DNA of 41,154 nucleotides from Eubacteriales bacterium (GCA_030537565.1 JAUNVS010000011.1:1-41154), one strand, 5' to 3'. Positions 9,285 to 18,939 are shown, counted from the stretch's first letter. Notes: generated by a model not told the origin, from the letters alone. A program made the numbers and translations.

Positions 9285-10195
9285 TACATCGCCTCCAACT
9301 TAGATGAACTCTGAGCATCGAGACGAGCCGCTGCCGCTGCCGCAACTAAGATACACAGAGCCCCCAGCAAAAGTGCTGGTCGATAGGATTCATATCCCAA
9401 AATGAGGGAGAAAAATGTACCGAAGAGGCCCTCGAGACAGAGGAGAACGGCAGTTAAACTCGATGGTAGATATGCTTGTGCCCAAGTTTGCAGGAAATAG
9501 CAGAGACAGGTGCTCATGACTGCAAGATAGATAAGCGCTAAGACACCGTGCTGCCACTCAAAGCCCAATGCTTGCTTTGGTTCAATCACCAATACAATGT
9601 TGGCCCAAATTGCGGCAAAAAACAGTTGGTAGAAACTCAATCGAGCCGAATCAACCTAAGTTGAAAATGCATCGAGGCTCGTAATATGAGCAGCAAACAA
9701 AAAGGCACATAGCATCACCAGCAAATCGCCACGATTAAATTCAAATCGTCCCTCTCGATAAGAGAGAAATAGCATGCCGATAAAGGCCAATCCACTAAAT
9801 GAGAGAACTGCTAACTGCAAAGAGCGCCTCAAACACAAGCGAGCAAGAAAGGGGACGATTAGAACATTGAGTGCCGTCAGGAGCGCAGAATTTGAAACTG
9901 TCGTCTGTGCCTGACCACTCGTCTGACAATAGAATGCAGCATAGAGAAGGAAGCCACTGATCGCTCCGGCTCTAAGCTCGACCCGACGCGTCTGCCGAAG
10001 TTTGCCTGCTATACAGATCCCGAGAAGTAATGCGGCTAGTGAGAAGCGCGAAGCCATGACCAAATTCGTCGACCACTGGGCGCGAATAACTTCTTCGGTT
10101 GCAATGAAGCCTGAGCCCCAGATGATCGAAACGAGAACGAGAGCAGCAAGTGCCTTATTTTTTTGCCGAGTGCTCACTTTCACAGCGTCTTGCAT
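9284..10195 (-). pseudogene. EamA/DMT-family transporter with in-frame TAG
   Basis: About 300 codons coding for a drug/metabolite transporter with two EamA repeats and about ten membrane segments. I place the start at the ATG 10195, just after the GH65 stop, with GGAGG upstream; longer starts would run far into GH65. The first half (LALVLVSIIWGSGFIATEEVI, FLLYAAFYCQTSGQAQTT) ends at a TAG at 9656-9658. The second half continues in the same frame without any shift (VDSARLSFYQLFFAAI to ARLDAQ), so a single substitution separates this from an intact gene. TAG is used as a normal stop elsewhere here, for example by pgmB, so recoding is unlikely. It may export a sugar-derived or signalling metabolite; its link to glycoside use is unclear. 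It is either a true nonsense mutation or a consensus error. Confidence 0.8.
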
Positions 10196-10196
10196 C

Positions 10197-12542
10197 TCAT
10201 TCGCCTCCAAACTCTGCCACCGGTCGTTCATACCATGGGCTACTGACTTTGCTGTGCCCTGAATCAACATAATGCACGGGTGTCTCCGCATCACAATACA
10301 GTGTCACCGAATCTCCCTCCACGTGCACTTCAATCAAACGGCCTGCATGATAGAGGCGAAAACGCAAACTCTGCCAAGAACTCGGTAGTTGCGCCGAAAA
10401 GTGAAACCGGCCATCCGCACCAAGATGAAGACCAGCGAAACCCATGACGAGGCACTGCCAGGAGCCACCTGCGGCAGCTGCATGGAGTCCCTCTCGCGTA
10501 TTTCTATGCTTATCCTCGATATCAATGAGAGCAGAACGCAAGAAATTCTCATAGGCTTCCTCGGGCCGCCCCGAACGCAACCCCATGATGCAATGGATCG
10601 ACGGACTGAGCGAGGAGCCATGAAGAGTACGCTTCTGATAATAGTCAAAATTACTGCGTTTACTCTCCATGGAGAAATACTCATCAAAAAGATACTGCCA
10701 CATGAGGACGTCCGCCTGCTTGATAATGCTGGTTTGCTCCCTCGGATAATCCCGAAGTGCCTGAGGAAAAATGGGCATACCCTTTTCATTGAATTCTTCA
10801 ATCACTGCATCGTGAAGCTCGAAATAACCGGCAAATTCCTCGATGACCCCATCAGCGTTGAGATGTGGTGGACGAATTCGCTCAGCGAGTAGAGCCCAAT
10901 CCTGAACCTCCTCAGTCGAAATCCCGAGCCGCACGACCAACGCCTGCTGCACAGGAGATAAATCTGCCTCTCTAAAATACTTAAGGGCCAGTTTTAACTG
11001 CCAACGGATCAACTCGAGTGTATAAACACTGTCCCGAATATCCTCATGCCACTCATCGGGACCCATAATGTGACTCAAACCATAACTATCTGTAGCTTCG
11101 TCATACTCAAGCCGACTCGCCCAAAAGCGAGAGGTTTGGAAGAGAATTTCTCCAAATGCATGCTGATAATAGTCCATATCCTCTGTAAATCGATAATATT
11201 GATAAGCACCGTAGACTACGTCTGCCGTAACATGTAATTCCTGCACACCAACAACACAGGGCTCGGACGTACCATCCCACGCGATCGTATCAAGTGGGCA
11301 CTCTTCATCCCCCGTATCGGCAGACTCCCAAGGATAACGTGCCCCCACACAATCACTCGCCGCCGCATATCGAATCGCCGCGGGCAACAATTCATATCGA
11401 TACTCCAAAAGTCGCTTCGCCATCTCTGGAAAACAGAGGGTATAGAAAGGTAGTATAAATAATTCCGTATCCCAAAAAGCATGTCCTCCGTACTCCTCAC
11501 CATGGAGAAGTTTGGCCCCAATATTGCTCTTGGAGTCATGGGGATTTGGCGTGCTCATGAGATGAAATAGGCTCAGTCGCAATGCCAACTCCGAACGTTT
11601 ATCGCCCTCAATCGATATCTCACAACGCTCCCAGAATTGAGCATAGATCCTTCGATTTTCTTCAAGGAGCTGATCAAAACCAAGCGTGATTAAATTATGA
11701 AGACAGGCTGTCGCTCGAGCTCGACAATCGCCTCCGTCATGAGCGGCAACGACCGCAGCGAACTTATCAATCACATAAGCCTTTCCCTCTTCAACGTACA
11801 AATCAAAGAATTCACAAGCCACCTCGCCATAGGGGCGATACTGTCGATGCAGAACAAGTTCGTTTCCAGCCTCGTCCGAAACACGAATCGCTGTTTGTGT
11901 TGAAAAAGCTTCTTGAAAGTCACGTGTGCACGCATCCACAGCCACCCCATCACCATCAAGCGATCGAATCTCCCGAACCTCGTAATGCTTAACCCGAAAA
12001 CGAGGATAATCGATAAAATTTGTCACTGTCGCATCGATTAGATTTTCAAACTCGAGAAGTCCTGAATAATTCAAGGGTTTGATACGCACACGGATCGCCC
12101 CACCATTGGGATAGGCACGGGAGAGGAGCTTTTGAATTTCAAGCTCGGTTCTACAACCACCAGCGTCCTCGAAAATGTAATGCTTAGCGAGAAATCCCTG
12201 TTTGAGATCAAGAACCCGAATATATTCGCTCAAGACCGTTGCTGTCTGCGGACTAATCGGCTGACGACGTGAATATATGGAGAGCTTCGACCAGTCTGGC
12301 ATATTAACGAGCTCACGTTGCAGAGCCTCGGAGCGATCAAAGAGACGATGCATGTAATGTGCGGGCAAACTCGGTCTCGCTTGCCCCTCGATGTGCGCTG
12401 CACGTGAACTCATCTTTCCCGAGCATAGCGTAAAGAGACTTTCATGGGCTAGACTCGTCTGAGGATCCCAAATGTCCTCAACATATAGCCAATCTGACGC
12501 AGAAAGTTGAGCAAACAGTTTTGGCGAGAAGTTCCTGATCAT
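10197..12542 (-). CDS. GH65 disaccharide phosphorylase
   Basis: 781 residues, the usual size of GH65 inverting phosphorylases (maltose, trehalose, kojibiose, nigerose). It cleaves an alpha-glucoside with phosphate to give beta-glucose 1-phosphate. Family blocks in order: a beta-sandwich start with HESLFTLCSGKMSSR; the barrel motif HAFWDTELFILPF; GARYPWESADTGDEECP; MGPDEWHEDI with the general acid Glu at residue 497, matching the position (487) known in Lactobacillus brevis maltose phosphorylase; then KQADVLMWQ, TLHGSSLSPSIH and NTREGLHAAAAGGSW. The W in GPDEWHE, where many family members have Y, is a small variation. Its ATG overlaps the upstream GH2 stop (ATGA), showing translational coupling. 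PgmB in the same operon supports phosphorolysis over hydrolysis. The exact linkage cannot be read from sequence. Confidence 0.92.
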   Translation of the reverse strand: MIRNFSPKLFAQLSASDWLYVEDIWDPQTSLAHESLFTLCSGKMSSRAAHIEGQARPSLPAHYMHRLFDRSEALQRELVNMPDWSKLSIYSRRQPISPQTATVLSEYIRVLDLKQGFLAKHYIFEDAGGCRTELEIQKLLSRAYPNGGAIRVRIKPLNYSGLLEFENLIDATVTNFIDYPRFRVKHYEVREIRSLDGDGVAVDACTRDFQEAFSTQTAIRVSDEAGNELVLHRQYRPYGEVACEFFDLYVEEGKAYVIDKFAAVVAAHDGGDCRARATACLHNLITLGFDQLLEENRRIYAQFWERCEISIEGDKRSELALRLSLFHLMSTPNPHDSKSNIGAKLLHGEEYGGHAFWDTELFILPFYTLCFPEMAKRLLEYRYELLPAAIRYAAASDCVGARYPWESADTGDEECPLDTIAWDGTSEPCVVGVQELHVTADVVYGAYQYYRFTEDMDYYQHAFGEILFQTSRFWASRLEYDEATDSYGLSHIMGPDEWHEDIRDSVYTLELIRWQLKLALKYFREADLSPVQQALVVRLGISTEEVQDWALLAERIRPPHLNADGVIEEFAGYFELHDAVIEEFNEKGMPIFPQALRDYPREQTSIIKQADVLMWQYLFDEYFSMESKRSNFDYYQKRTLHGSSLSPSIHCIMGLRSGRPEEAYENFLRSALIDIEDKHRNTREGLHAAAAGGSWQCLVMGFAGLHLGADGRFHFSAQLPSSWQSLRFRLYHAGRLIEVHVEGDSVTLYCDAETPVHYVDSGHSKVSSPWYERPVAEFGGE

Positions 12543-15500
12543 AGATCTGTCCTTTTCTTCAATATGTAATTGAATTTCATCGAGAAATTCTTAGGCTTAA
12601 CCTGATAACAGTCGAGTGGTTGAGGTCCACAACTAGCCGAACCGAGTCCCGCCATCTGAAGATCGCTATGAAGATAGTATCCTTCCGGATCCGCTTGCAA
12701 TTGGTGTAGATGTTGGGCCTCACTCAGGGCTCGTTCAGAGACCGGATGAATACGAAGCGAAAAAGACTGTTCCGAGGACAACGAAAAGTGAAATGCATCA
12801 TTTCCAGCCACCAATAACTTAACACCCTCTCGATTCGCATAATCCTGCGGATAAGTATACCCTCGTTCTAAATCTGGATCTAAATACCAAAACCCGGATC
12901 GTACACAACGTCGACGATCACTGTAGTTCTCATATGGCCCTAGGCCGAAGTAGCGAAATGACTGTGCTGTAAAAAAAGTTCGACTTAATTTCGATGTCAA
13001 TCCTATCCGAGGTAATCCAAAGTCTATGCGTTCATCCATCGATCCGCTCAACTCCAAACTCCAAGCATTGTCGTAATGTAGCAGCAAGCGATAATGCAAT
13101 GGGATTCGGTAAAGTCGATCCGGCATCATTCCCCGTCCATCTAGACACAGTTCTATCCCATGCTCCAATTCTGCAATTGTCCAGGCCTCAAGATGAAAAA
13201 CCATTTGATCTAAATGCGCCTCTTGCCACCGCTTCGCGATATAAATGTCGTTATCCGTCGCCGCCCTAGACAAGGACAATTGCGGTCCCATCAAAAAAAT
13301 CGCTCGATCACCAGCACACCAGTCAAGTATGCTCATCGATTCTAAATCAAGTCGAAGCTGGGAATCTCGCATCTCAAAAGTTAAAATTGATGCCCGCTCC
13401 TGATAGTCCAACTTGCCCACCGATGGATTGTAGACCACGGGTAATTCTGGCTGCAGTAGTAGGAGACTATCTCGTCCAAGCAGCGGTAACAACTCCGCCC
13501 GCTCCGCCTCATAGACGTACGAACTGCATCTCTCTGAATATCGAATATCCCCATCCCAGATCTCGATATCAATACGCACCATCTTATGTGAATTGAAATT
13601 ATTAAAATCAAGGTCATAGTGCTGACAGGTCCCCCGTGCACCTACCTCAATCGTCCGATCCTCTATTCGTAATAAGTCATCCTGATCGATGGCATAAACG
13701 CGAAGCGACAACGTCTCATTTTCACGAAAATCAAAACGGTTTTCAAGATCAAAGTGAAGTCGTCCCGCCCTCCACCGCAGATGATGGAAACGGAGAGGAA
13801 AGAAAAGCTCACGCAGCTCAAATGCTGCTGGCTTAGGCCGCATCAGACTATCGAAAATGCCGTCAAGACAAAAGTTTCGATTATGAAAAGGCTCGGCAAA
13901 ATCTCCACCGTAACAAAGAGCCTCTGACAATTCAAAATCCTGAGACGGCTGAGCTGCCCCTAAATAACTAGGGCAGTCCTGTGATATAAGGAATTGCTTC
14001 GCAATTTGATAGGCATACAAAGGGATCCCCGAAGCCTCTAGGCAAACACCTCGACGGCGTTCGAAATCCTCACGCCAGAGAATGTTGGATCGTTCAGCAA
14101 TCCCATGGTCTTTAAATTCCCAAACAAAAGCCCCCTGAAGTCGCCGACCGTTCCGAAGCACGTAATCATAATCCTGAAGGCTCCCAGCCCCATTTCCCAT
14201 CGAATGACCATATTCGCAGAGAATATGCGGCTTGGAATTATAAGGATCTAGATCGCGCTCTAGCAGAGCACCTAGATTCGTATACATGCTACTACTAACA
14301 TCTACACTCTCATCCGCCCCAGCCCCCTCATAATGAACCAAAACCCGTGGATTCTCATGCTTTAACCAACGATACATCGCCACAAAATGAGAACCGTAGG
14401 CTGATTCATTTCCAAGTGACCAAAGTGCTATACAAGTGAAATTTCGGTGATAGCGATACATACGTTGGATTCGTTCGAGATAAAGCTCTCCCCACTCAGG
14501 ACGATTTAACAGATCACGTGCTTGTCCAGCAATCTCAAATCCATGCGTCTCTAGATCGCATTCATCGATGAGGTAAAAACCTAAACGCAAGCACAACTCA
14601 TAAAAAAAGCTATTATTCGGATAGTGACTGGTACGAATAGCATTCACCCCCATCCTCTTGAGAACTTGAAGTTCCCGGAGACAGTCCCGATAACTAATTG
14701 CCCGCCCTCGATAGGGATGGAACTCGTGTCGGTTGACGCCTTTAAAAAAAATTGTCCGTCCATTCCAATGAATTTTACTACCTGTGATCTCAACGCGTCG
14801 AAATCCAACCAGATAACTGAGAACCTCAGCCTGCGAGGCATCTTCAGCCTGATTCTCTACGCACAGACAATACAGACTCGGCTGTTCACTCGACCAAGGC
14901 TGAACCACTAACTCGAGGGGATCGGGAACGGTTTGCATCTGTCCGTAATGTGTCCAAATACAGACGCCCTCAGGATCATATAGAGAGAACTTTAATGTTT
15001 GAGGAATCCCCTCATAGCGCAAGGTTTTAAACTCAAGTCGCCCCTGGCCATCCTCGTAATCACTCTCAAAAATGAGATCGCAGATATGTGATTTGGGGCG
15101 TAACGTTAAATAGACATTTCGAATAATGCCCCCGAGCCACCACTGATCTTGATCCTCTAGGTAACTCGCAGCAGAGTATTGATAAACATGTAGGCGTAGC
15201 TCATTGACTTGTCCCACACCCAAATGCTCCGTCAATTCAAACACAGATGGCATGCGACTGCCCAAATTATGTCCAATCCGCTTACCATTTAGATAGAGTT
15301 CAAATGCAGATTCAACGCCTTCAAAGTGAATGTAACAGCGCTGATTCAATTCATGTGGACAGTGAATCCACTTGCGATAGCAAGCAAACTCCCGACTTCC
15401 TGAAATATAGGGTGGATCAATGGGAAATGGGTAAGCCTCATCGGTATAATGAGGCTTACCGTAACCTGCCATCTGCCACGAGAGAGGAACCTCGATCTCA

Positions 15501-15730
15501 GAAAAATCCAGCTGTTCTTCTCGGATCTCTCGCTCCGAACTAGCATGAAAAAAGTCCCATCGCCCATTCAACGGGATAATCCGAGATGAGCTGAATATCG
15601 GATCGAGCTCACTGGAACGTGCCGCTTGTATTTCTTGCAGATTAGCATAGGGGAGGACATAGCTACAGTCCTCCACCTGTCCACTGCGTCGATCACGGAT
15701 CGATTGCCAAAACGCAGCTTCAACTTTCAC
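12539..15730 (-). CDS. GH2 beta-galactosidase (LacZ-type)
   Basis: 1063 residues, full length for the LacZ/EbgA branch of GH2. Order: jelly-roll sugar-binding domain (about 40-215, with GRWDFFHAS and VPLSWQMAGYGKPHYT), immunoglobulin-like domain, TIM barrel (FFKGVNRHEFHP, MGVNAIRTSHYPN, DECDLETHG), and a C-terminal beta-galactosidase small-chain domain (about 800-1055). The acid/base is Glu442 in SLGNESAYG and the nucleophile Glu506 in ILCEYGHSMGNG. No signal peptide, so it is cytoplasmic and acts on imported sugar. I take the GTG at 15730 as start: the preceding ATG is directly followed by TGA, and AGGTG is nearby. It lies eight bases after the permease and overlaps the GH65 gene by four. 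It probably removes a terminal beta-galactoside, but the branch also includes enzymes of other specificity. Confidence 0.9.
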   Translation of the reverse strand: MKVEAAFWQSIRDRRSGQVEDCSYVLPYANLQEIQAARSSELDPIFSSSRIIPLNGRWDFFHASSEREIREEQLDFSEIEVPLSWQMAGYGKPHYTDEAYPFPIDPPYISGSREFACYRKWIHCPHELNQRCYIHFEGVESAFELYLNGKRIGHNLGSRMPSVFELTEHLGVGQVNELRLHVYQYSAASYLEDQDQWWLGGIIRNVYLTLRPKSHICDLIFESDYEDGQGRLEFKTLRYEGIPQTLKFSLYDPEGVCIWTHYGQMQTVPDPLELVVQPWSSEQPSLYCLCVENQAEDASQAEVLSYLVGFRRVEITGSKIHWNGRTIFFKGVNRHEFHPYRGRAISYRDCLRELQVLKRMGVNAIRTSHYPNNSFFYELCLRLGFYLIDECDLETHGFEIAGQARDLLNRPEWGELYLERIQRMYRYHRNFTCIALWSLGNESAYGSHFVAMYRWLKHENPRVLVHYEGAGADESVDVSSSMYTNLGALLERDLDPYNSKPHILCEYGHSMGNGAGSLQDYDYVLRNGRRLQGAFVWEFKDHGIAERSNILWREDFERRRGVCLEASGIPLYAYQIAKQFLISQDCPSYLGAAQPSQDFELSEALCYGGDFAEPFHNRNFCLDGIFDSLMRPKPAAFELRELFFPLRFHHLRWRAGRLHFDLENRFDFRENETLSLRVYAIDQDDLLRIEDRTIEVGARGTCQHYDLDFNNFNSHKMVRIDIEIWDGDIRYSERCSSYVYEAERAELLPLLGRDSLLLLQPELPVVYNPSVGKLDYQERASILTFEMRDSQLRLDLESMSILDWCAGDRAIFLMGPQLSLSRAATDNDIYIAKRWQEAHLDQMVFHLEAWTIAELEHGIELCLDGRGMMPDRLYRIPLHYRLLLHYDNAWSLELSGSMDERIDFGLPRIGLTSKLSRTFFTAQSFRYFGLGPYENYSDRRRCVRSGFWYLDPDLERGYTYPQDYANREGVKLLVAGNDAFHFSLSSEQSFSLRIHPVSERALSEAQHLHQLQADPEGYYLHSDLQMAGLGSASCGPQPLDCYQVKPKNFSMKFNYILKKRTDL

Positions 15731-15737
15731 ATCGCAC

Positions 15738-16562
15738 CTAACCTTTCACGCTCCCACTGATACCTTCAAGTATTTGCTTCTGGGCAAAAAAGAAAACCAC
15801 GATTGGAACGGAGGCCATCATGACACTGACACACATTGTCGGTACGATCGCATTTGAATGTAGACCCCGAAAACTAGCTAGGCCTAGAGCGAGTGTATAA
15901 TTACTTCGAGAGTTTAAAAATACGAGGGGACCCAGATAATCATTCCAAACTGTAATCAAGGTCTGGACGAGGACGAGAACGAGAGCTGGGCGCATAATTG
16001 GTAGATAGATGCGTGCGTAAATCAACCATTCACTAGCCCCATCAATACGTCCAGCATCATGGAAATCACCTGGTGTCGATTCAAGATACTGTCGCATGTA
16101 GTAAATATAATAAGCGGAACCAAAAAGTGCAGGCACGGTTAATGGTTTGAGTGTATCGATCCACCCCAGAAAATTAAACTCCATGTATTGGGGGATTACA
16201 GTCACGTCCCAAGGCAGCATCATCGTCCCTAGCAAAAATGCAAAAAGGATGCGTTTTCCTTTGAATTCGTAGCGCGCAAAAGCAAACGCAGCCATTGAAG
16301 CTGAGATGAGCTGCCCAAAGCCATTCCCGAGGGCGACTAGAATCGTATTCCATGTATAGCGTGTAAAATCCTGACTTTGCCAAGCAGCAACGAAATTCGA
16401 AAAGTTCCAGACTTTGGGCCAAAACTGAAGCGGATAACGCATGACTTCGTTCTCTACTTTGAGGGCTGTCAAGAGCACCCAAAATAATGGAAAAATAAAG
16501 AGAAAAGCAAAAATTAATGCGCAGAGACCATAAACGATCCTCGCAGTTCGACTCATTCTCAT
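15738..16562 (-). CDS. ABC sugar transporter permease, MalG type
   Basis: 274-residue inner-membrane permease of the carbohydrate-uptake CUT1 class with about six membrane segments, starting with a short cytoplasmic tail and LCALIFAFLFIFPLFWVLLTAL. The EAA loop that contacts the ATPase is visible as DAGRIDGASEWLIYARIYLP. It starts with the ATG at 16562, which overlaps the stop of the other permease (ATGA). With the upstream permease it forms a heterodimer served by the lipoprotein binding protein at 17485. No ATPase gene is present in this operon, so a shared MsmX/MsiK-type ATPase elsewhere is likely. Confidence 0.92.
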   Translation of the reverse strand: MRMSRTARIVYGLCALIFAFLFIFPLFWVLLTALKVENEVMRYPLQFWPKVWNFSNFVAAWQSQDFTRYTWNTILVALGNGFGQLISASMAAFAFARYEFKGKRILFAFLLGTMMLPWDVTVIPQYMEFNFLGWIDTLKPLTVPALFGSAYYIYYMRQYLESTPGDFHDAGRIDGASEWLIYARIYLPIMRPALVLVLVQTLITVWNDYLGPLVFLNSRSNYTLALGLASFRGLHSNAIVPTMCVSVMMASVPIVVFFFAQKQILEGISGSVKG

Positions 16563-17472
16563 CTACCCTTCCTCCCTTTATGACCTTGATTGGTATAAAC
16601 CCAATGTTTAGAAGAAGCGAATAAGACACTGGTCAGTGCTACGATGATCAAGAACATCAACCAAGCATTGGCGGCGGCATAACCAAGGCGTTGAGTCTTA
16701 AAGGCATTGTTGTATACAAACAGTCCGTACATATACGTCGAGCGAAGGGGCCCCCCTTCGTCAATAACATGACCAGATCGAGACTTTGCAAGGTCGCAAT
16801 CACCGACGTAATGATATTAAAAAGAAGTGTTGGTCCCAAAAGTGGCAACGTCATAGAAAAGAAACTGCGAACTGGCCCTGCTCCATCGACACGTGCAGCC
16901 TCGTAGAGCTCACCTGGAATGCTGCGCATCGCTGTGTAAAAAATTAACATTAAACCGCCGACCGTCCACACCGAAGCCAACATCAGCGTGATAAATGCTG
17001 TCGTACTATTATTAAGCCAATCAGGTGTGGCCAAACCAAGACTATCGAGGACGTAATTAACAATGCCGTACTCTGTATTTAAGAGCCAAGACCAGATGAT
17101 GGCGATGGCAACGCTCGAGACAACTGTCGGGAGGTAGAAAATCGTCCTCAAATCATTGGAAACTCGAAAAGGTTTGGTCAAAATTAAGGCTAAAAAAAGC
17201 GCAATAACAATCTTAAATGGAACGAAAATCGCAGCGAAACCCAAGCTAATTTGTAGAGAGGCCCAAAACTGAGAATCCTTCGTAAGCATCTCTCGAAAAT
17301 TCCCAAGTCCACAAAAAACCACATTCCCAATTACAGGCCAGTCGAAGAAACTCATCACGAGAGACATCAAAAGTGGACCTGCGGTAAAGAGGATAAGTCC
17401 AGTGATCCAAGGCAGGAGAAAGAGATAGGGAGTCCAAGAACGACGTTTCATACTCGAGCGCTGCCTAACCAT
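16559..17472 (-). CDS. ABC sugar transporter permease, MalF type, frameshifted
   Basis: About 304 residues when repaired. The start at 17472 has GGAGGTG upstream. The N-terminal 235 residues show the usual CUT1 permease layout (PYLFLLPWITGLILFTAGPLL; EAA loop LYEAARVDGAGPVRSFFSMTLPLLGP). In LLTKGGP the frame breaks at the G4/C6 run 16747-16756; the -1 frame then gives the expected ending RSTYMYGLFVYNNAFKTQR, a last membrane segment and HWVYTNQ, and its TGA overlaps the next permease ATG by four bases, which supports this as the real end. Either one base is missing in the consensus or the gene is damaged. The coding strand reads G GGG GGC in the register of a -1 slippery site, but there is no family precedent for using it. 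Confidence 0.85.
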
Positions 17473-17484
17473 CAGGCACCTCCC

Positions 17485-18708
17485 CTATTTCAGGATTTGA
17501 GAAAAAGCATGCTCGGCTGAGATAGCTTCATTACTATTGAGAACCTGTTCCAAAGCAAGCTCTATTTTATCCGAAAGCTCTGACCAAGCAGCCACCTTAA
17601 ACGACGAAGGAATCTGTCCATTACTGCGTTCAAGCATTTCGTAAAACTTGCCGTACACTACGTCATCTGTCATCTTTTCTGAGGCAGCCACAGACTTAAG
17701 AACAGGAAGCTCATAGTTAAGTCGCTCACGGTTCATCTCAGGACTCGTCCAGTATTTAATAAAAGTCCAAGCGGCATCCTTGTGTTCACTGCTCTTGGCG
17801 ATCGAAACGCCCGAAGAACTAACAATGCTGACTGATTTTTGATCCCCAAAATTGGGTAGGAGTGCTACACCAAAATCAACGTCACTTTCTTTTAATCCCT
17901 GGAGTGACCAGGCCCCATTAATATACATAGCAACGGTGCCCATCTTAAAGGCATCTTCTCCCATTGAATCACCAGATACTGCCGATCCCTCAGCAATCAT
18001 ATCCTGGAACAACTGGAAAGGTTCAGTCGTCCGCTTCGAAGCAATAATGGGATCGAAAGACCCAGATTCATCGCTATAAGAGCCACCATTTGACCATGCA
18101 AACATTTCGAAATCATATGGATCTGCTTTAATCGGAAGTCCCAAGCCATAGCGTTTTTTACTCGGATCTGCAATCTTTTTCGCAGCCATTCGCAGCTCAT
18201 CCCATGTCCACTCCCCCTCTGGAACTTGGACTCCAGCTTCCTGGAAAAGGATTTTATTATAATAAATCACATGGGTCGTGTAGCCGACTGGAATCCCAAG
18301 GGTCTTATCACCCGAGCGATTGTAAATCCAGAGGGCATCATAAAAATCTTCTTTATAGTCTTTACCTTCCGCCTCAATAAAAGTATCTAGGGGCTCAAGC
18401 GCCTCACCATATTTCGGGTAATTCCACATATACATGACATCTGGAGCGTCTTTGCTACCAATTCCTGTCGTTATTTTTGTATCGTAGTTGCTTCCATAAC
18501 TTTCAATGCTGACATGAATTTTATCTTGTGATTGATTGAACGCTTCAACCATTTTCTCTTGAAACTGAAGGGTGTCGGCATTGTCCCATGTAGAGAATCG
18601 AATCTCTGTTTTCCCACTCTTTTCAGCACCTTGTCCCTGACAAGCAACAAGCGATGTACCGAATACTGCCGCAACTAAGATGGCGGCCAAAGAACGTAGC
18701 TGTTTCAT
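17485..18708 (-). CDS. Sugar-binding lipoprotein of CUT1 ABC transporter
   Basis: 407-residue extracellular solute-binding protein, family 1 (maltodextrin/oligosaccharide type). The start is the ATG at 18708, preceded by GAGGG; 28 more codons are open upstream but do not look like a signal. Residues 1-23 are a lipoprotein signal with lipobox S-L-V-A-C23. The mature protein opens with TEIRFSTWDNADTLQFQ, then KDAPDVMYMWNYPKYGEAL, GIPVGYTTHVIYYNK and WTWDELRMAAKKI, all typical for the family. The gene is first in the operon, 12 bases before the permease, and defines the imported sugar. The ligand is not known; the GH2 and GH65 enzymes downstream suggest a galactose- and glucose-containing oligosaccharide. 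Confidence 0.92.
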   Translation of the reverse strand: MKQLRSLAAILVAAVFGTSLVACQGQGAEKSGKTEIRFSTWDNADTLQFQEKMVEAFNQSQDKIHVSIESYGSNYDTKITTGIGSKDAPDVMYMWNYPKYGEALEPLDTFIEAEGKDYKEDFYDALWIYNRSGDKTLGIPVGYTTHVIYYNKILFQEAGVQVPEGEWTWDELRMAAKKIADPSKKRYGLGLPIKADPYDFEMFAWSNGGSYSDESGSFDPIIASKRTTEPFQLFQDMIAEGSAVSGDSMGEDAFKMGTVAMYINGAWSLQGLKESDVDFGVALLPNFGDQKSVSIVSSSGVSIAKSSEHKDAAWTFIKYWTSPEMNRERLNYELPVLKSVAASEKMTDDVVYGKFYEMLERSNGQIPSSFKVAAWSELSDKIELALEQVLNSNEAISAEHAFSQILK

Positions 18709-18939
18709 AAGATATCCCTCGCTATCCATTTCAATGGTCAAAGGAACCAAAGATTTGTCATCTGGAGCCGAGTTCATCTTATAAAATGACAAGAGTAATA
18801 TTTGGAGAAATCAAGTTAAAGCTTTAGAAATCCCGAGGTCTTCAGCCACATTTCCTGTGAGGAGTATTTTAGAAATTGACTATGTAGCACTTTGGACGAT
18901 TAAAATTGGGACCTATTCCGTGTACGAGGCCAAGCCTCC
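18709..18939. promoter_or_regulatory. Control region of the glycoside operon
   Basis: Non-coding stretch between the kinase terminator and the binding-protein gene, expected to hold the operon promoter and AraC-type binding sites. I see one palindrome, TAAAGCTTTA, at about 18817-18826, roughly 110 bases upstream of the start. No clear -35/-10 pair could be assigned. Confidence 0.4.

Noticed and set aside
9656-9658. TAG recoding (amber as sense codon) in the EamA gene
   Set aside because: TAG ends other intact genes in the window, such as pgmB and the MalG-type permease, so it is a normal stop here.
18812-18830. TAAAGCTTTA as another site of the LacI operator family
   Set aside because: It has a central GC rather than CG and lacks the GG/CC flanks; the local regulator is an AraC protein. 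Kept only as a note in the control region.
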